Assembly (NCBI GenBank): GCA_937967535.1
Contig: CALCMV010000151.1
Coordinates: forward strand, 1 to 16,459
Origin: an uncultured Saprospiraceae bacterium
Lineage (GTDB): Bacteria; Bacteroidota; Bacteroidia; Chitinophagales; Saprospiraceae
Length of the DNA stretch: 16,459 nt
Reading direction: 5' to 3'
Within the stretch, counting starts at the first letter, position 1. Each line of letters begins with the position of its first letter. Shown one piece after another: positions 14,525 through 16,459 of the stretch. The notes under the pieces are model-generated. The model was given only the letters and a program-made list of their open reading frames with translations. It did no database searches and was not told the origin of the DNA. Position numbers and translations under genes: made by a program.

Positions 14525-14528
14525 TTAT

Positions 14529-14660
14529 GATGTGTTGTGGTGTTGGAGTGTTGTTGTATTGTTGTGTCGTTGTGTCGTTGTTTTGACACCGCGTTTTTGT
14601 ATTTACCCGAAGTAATCTCTTATCTCTCCTCTCATCTCTCTCGTCTCTCCTCTCATCTCT
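14529..14660 (-). repeat. Low-complexity leader of the PorP/SprF gene
   Basis: Read in the sense of the minus-strand gene, a purine block of GAGATGAGAGGAGAG-like words (two identical 17-base copies at 14623-14639 and 14644-14660, period 21) is followed, after about 40 ordinary bases, by an A/C block of ACAACGACACAACGAC-like words (14529-14583). Neither block can pair with itself. Together they make up most of the segment between the candidate promoter and the ATG. Confidence 0.6.
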
Positions 14661-14666
14661 TGGGTG

Positions 14667-14674
14667 CAAATATA
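14667..14674 (-). promoter_or_regulatory. Candidate -7 box (TATATTTG) for the PorP/SprF gene
   Basis: The minus strand reads TATATTTG from 14674 to 14667, a full TAnnTTTG match, followed by CACCC. A clear -33 TTTG is not seen. Transcription would begin near 14660 and give a leader of about 135 nt made largely of the low-complexity blocks. Confidence 0.45.
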
Positions 14675-14701
14675 CTTTTTGTCGGCTATTAGTACGCTGA
14701 A

Positions 14702-14730
14702 TTTGGGTAACTTGTTGTATAATACCTTTA
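14702..14730 (+). promoter_or_regulatory. Candidate promoter for the GPH symporter
   Basis: TTTG at 14702-14705 and TACCTTTA at 14723-14730 (one mismatch to TAnnTTTG) are 17 nt apart, slightly short for the Bacteroidota promoter. The leader would be about 15-20 nt. The divergent promoter of the PorP/SprF gene is close by, so the two could interfere. Confidence 0.35.
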
Positions 14731-14752
14731 AAAAATCTTACTTTCGTTTTCT

Positions 14753-16147
14753 ATGCAACTACATGAGGAATTAACGAATCACGATTCAGCGAATCAAGGA
14801 AATACGGTAGAACGTCCGCCGCTTTCTGCGAAAATTATTTTTGCTATTGGTCAATTAGGTTGGTCATTGGCGAGTTTTGGGGTGATAAATTTGTTGATTT
14901 ATTTTTATATGCCACCGGAAGACGGCAAAACTGATTTTCCTGATTACATATTTCAAGGTAATATATTTTTAGGACTGACTATCATTGGCTTTATTGGTTT
15001 TGGTGGACGAATATTTGATGCGTTTACCGACCCGTTTATTGCCAATTTATCTGACAAATCAACAAGTAAATTTGGTAAGCGCAAGCGTTTTATGGCAATT
15101 GGTGCCTTGCCTTTTGCGATATTTTCTGTATTGGTATTTTATCCAATTGGCGGTACAGATATGACGCTGAATACCATCTGGCTGATATTGATGTGTGCTT
15201 TGTTTTTCTTCTTTTTTACGTTTTATGTTGTACCCTACAATGCTTTGATAGGTGAGTTGGGGCATCATCCGAAAGATAGGATGTTGATTAGTACCTTGAT
15301 TTCGGTGACGTTTGCGCTTGGTTTTGTATTAGGTGGAATGGCGTATGCGATGCAGGCATATTTTGAAGGGACGGGGATGGCTTCCGCAGAGGCTTTTCAG
15401 ACTTCGATAATGATATTGGCGGCGATTGCATTGCTGTGTATGCTGATTCCTGTATTTTTTTTGGATGAAAATCGCTATACCAAACAAAGTAATTCGGCAG
15501 TAGGCTTTGCGGAGGCGGGGCGTATCGTTTGGGAAAACAAAAATTTTCGATACTTCGTTTTTTCGGATTTAACGTATTGGGTATCAGTGACAATTATTCA
15601 AACAGGCGTTATTTATTATACGACAATTTTATTGGGATTGGGAAAAGATAAAGCGAGTTGGTTTGGTATAGGGGCTTTTGCTTTGAGTTTTTTGCTATAT
15701 ATTCCGATTAATTTTGCGGTAGCTCATTTCGGAAAAAAGCGACTCATTAATTTGGGTTTTCTTTTATTTGCTGCTACATTTTCACTTACTTTTTTTCTTG
15801 GAAATCTCCCCTTGCCTCCGAAGCTACAATTGATTATGGTCATTGTTTTAGCAGCCTTTCCTTTGGCGATTTTTGGTATTATTCCTACTGCGATTATCGC
15901 TGATGAAGTCAATCTTCAAACTGACGAGAACGGCGACTCGCAAGCCGCGATGTATTTTGGTTTCCGCACATTTATGATGAAACTTGGCGTATCACTCGCG
16001 ATTCTGATTTTTCCGACTTTATTAAATTTTGGTAAAAGCGTGGATAATGATTGGGGGGTACGTCTGACGGCTATCGCTGCTTTTGCTTTTTGTTTGTTGG
16101 GTTGGTTTTTATTTAGAAATTATAAAGAGGTAATGGTTAATGATTAA
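14753..16147 (+). CDS. GPH-type sugar:cation symporter (MFS, MelB-like)
   Basis: Inner-membrane transporter of 464 residues with about 12 hydrophobic segments. The glycoside-pentoside-hexuronide family signature is clear: GRIFDAFTDPFIANLSDK (85-102), with R86, D89, D93 and D101, then the basic loop KFGKRKRF. The opening GQLGWSLASFGVINLLIYFY is also typical. These carriers take up sugars or glycosides with Na+ or H+; the substrate cannot be told from sequence. No glycoside hydrolase or sugar kinase gene adjoins it inside the window. The N-terminal 24 residues are hydrophilic. The final codons form a short repeat, gttaatgatt, that continues past the stop. Confidence 0.88.
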   Translation: MQLHEELTNHDSANQGNTVERPPLSAKIIFAIGQLGWSLASFGVINLLIYFYMPPEDGKTDFPDYIFQGNIFLGLTIIGFIGFGGRIFDAFTDPFIANLSDKSTSKFGKRKRFMAIGALPFAIFSVLVFYPIGGTDMTLNTIWLILMCALFFFFFTFYVVPYNALIGELGHHPKDRMLISTLISVTFALGFVLGGMAYAMQAYFEGTGMASAEAFQTSIMILAAIALLCMLIPVFFLDENRYTKQSNSAVGFAEAGRIVWENKNFRYFVFSDLTYWVSVTIIQTGVIYYTTILLGLGKDKASWFGIGAFALSFLLYIPINFAVAHFGKKRLINLGFLLFAATFSLTFFLGNLPLPPKLQLIMVIVLAAFPLAIFGIIPTAIIADEVNLQTDENGDSQAAMYFGFRTFMMKLGVSLAILIFPTLLNFGKSVDNDWGVRLTAIAAFAFCLLGWFLFRNYKEVMVND

Positions 16148-16160
16148 TAGTTAATGATTT
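16136..16160 (+). repeat. GTTAATGATT repeat spanning the symporter stop codon
   Basis: gttaatgatt at 16136-16145 recurs at 16151-16160, separated by aatag, so the repeat begins in the last codons and runs over the TAA stop. It resembles in form, not in exact sequence, the GTTCATAGTT words at other gene ends. Confidence 0.55.
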
Positions 16161-16167
16161 GTCCACG

Positions 16168-16291
16168 CCCGAAATATGTTGACATCCTTTGAGTTGGAAA
16201 TTCAACTCGGATGATAAAATAAAATTACGTTATTCTTTTGAAGAATACCGAAGGTCTTTCACATAGTGAAAGAAATTACTTGCGTTTCGGG
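16168..16291. ncRNA. Candidate structured RNA: three hairpins inside a closing stem
   Basis: A 7-bp closing stem, cccgaaa (16168-16174) and tttcggg (16285-16291), encloses three separate hairpins. The first is catcc-ttt-gagttg (16183-16196) pairing with caactc-ggatg (16203-16213). The second is tattctt/aagaata (16231-16247). The third is tctttcac/gtgaaaga (16255-16273). No coding frame is present. This multi-branch layout could be a small RNA, a leader of a gene beyond the window, or the folded end of a mobile element. After 16300 the sequence is plain AT-rich DNA. No known RNA family was recognised. Confidence 0.35.
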
Positions 16292-16459
16292 GATTTTGAA
16301 TTGAGAAAAAAACATTTGAAATTATTATTTTATAAAAAATAAATTATTTATAATTAATTGATAATCAAATTTTTATACATTTAAATTTATTTTTGAAAAA
16401 TAATATTGAAATTAATCTTGGTGACATCTGATTAATTCAAATTTAAAATTAATTGAATG

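Noticed and set aside
1..16459. CRISPR array, tRNA, rRNA or phage genes
   Set aside because: Direct repeats present are short-period words without spacers of constant length. No cloverleaf, rRNA-like or phage-structural sequence was recognised on either strand by eye.

Overview
The window looks like chromosomal DNA of a free-living Bacteroidota bacterium, probably of the Saprospiria/Chitinophagia type. The support is internal: AT-rich intergenic DNA, a PorP/SprF-family outer-membrane protein, a secreted metalloprotease with a type IX secretion (T9SS) C-terminal sorting domain, a DUF4369/TlpA-like periplasmic thioredoxin protein, a TonB-dependent receptor, and promoter-like TAnnTTTG boxes instead of sigma70 -35/-10 pairs. 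No rRNA, tRNA, CRISPR array, phage gene or transposase gene was recognised.

Layout. 1-497: non-coding DNA with a 170-bp terminal-inverted-repeat element. 540-1877 (+): M43-type zinc metalloprotease with a short beta-helix-like tail. 1878-2188: short-word repeats. 2189-3613 (-): periplasmic thioredoxin-like protein. 3614-4625: about 1 kb without a convincing gene, holding a nested palindrome, a repeat array, a hairpin, a doubtful coding remnant and a second inverted-repeat element. 4626-6431 (+): secreted M43 protease with adhesin-like and T9SS sorting domains, followed 2 nt later by 6434-7222 (+), a queuosine-precursor transporter. 7278-7679 (-): four-helix-bundle protein. 7914-9797 (+): TonB-dependent receptor. 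Then a minus-strand run of an AlkA-like DNA glycosylase (12544-11948), an FkbM-type methyltransferase-like protein (11852-10941) and an HSL-family esterase (10798-9863), separated by large palindromes. 12545-12949: stacked inverted repeats. 13465-12950 (-): histidine-phosphatase lipoprotein, 42 nt downstream of 14524-13508 (-), a PorP/SprF protein. 14753-16147 (+): GPH-type sugar:cation symporter. 16148-16459: three hairpins enclosed by a closing stem, a possible structured RNA.

The genes are mostly single housekeeping or envelope functions and do not form one evident pathway. The only functional link I can argue is that the PorP/SprF protein belongs to the T9SS-associated outer-membrane family and the second M43 protease carries a T9SS sorting signal. 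The most unusual material is between genes: at least six different palindromic or inverted-repeat elements in 16 kb. One supplies the stop codon of the glycosylase gene, one shows a compensatory base-pair change between its two arms, and one family sits upstream of both metalloprotease genes. Short-period words also occur at several gene 3' ends. I found no recognised defence or mobile system.
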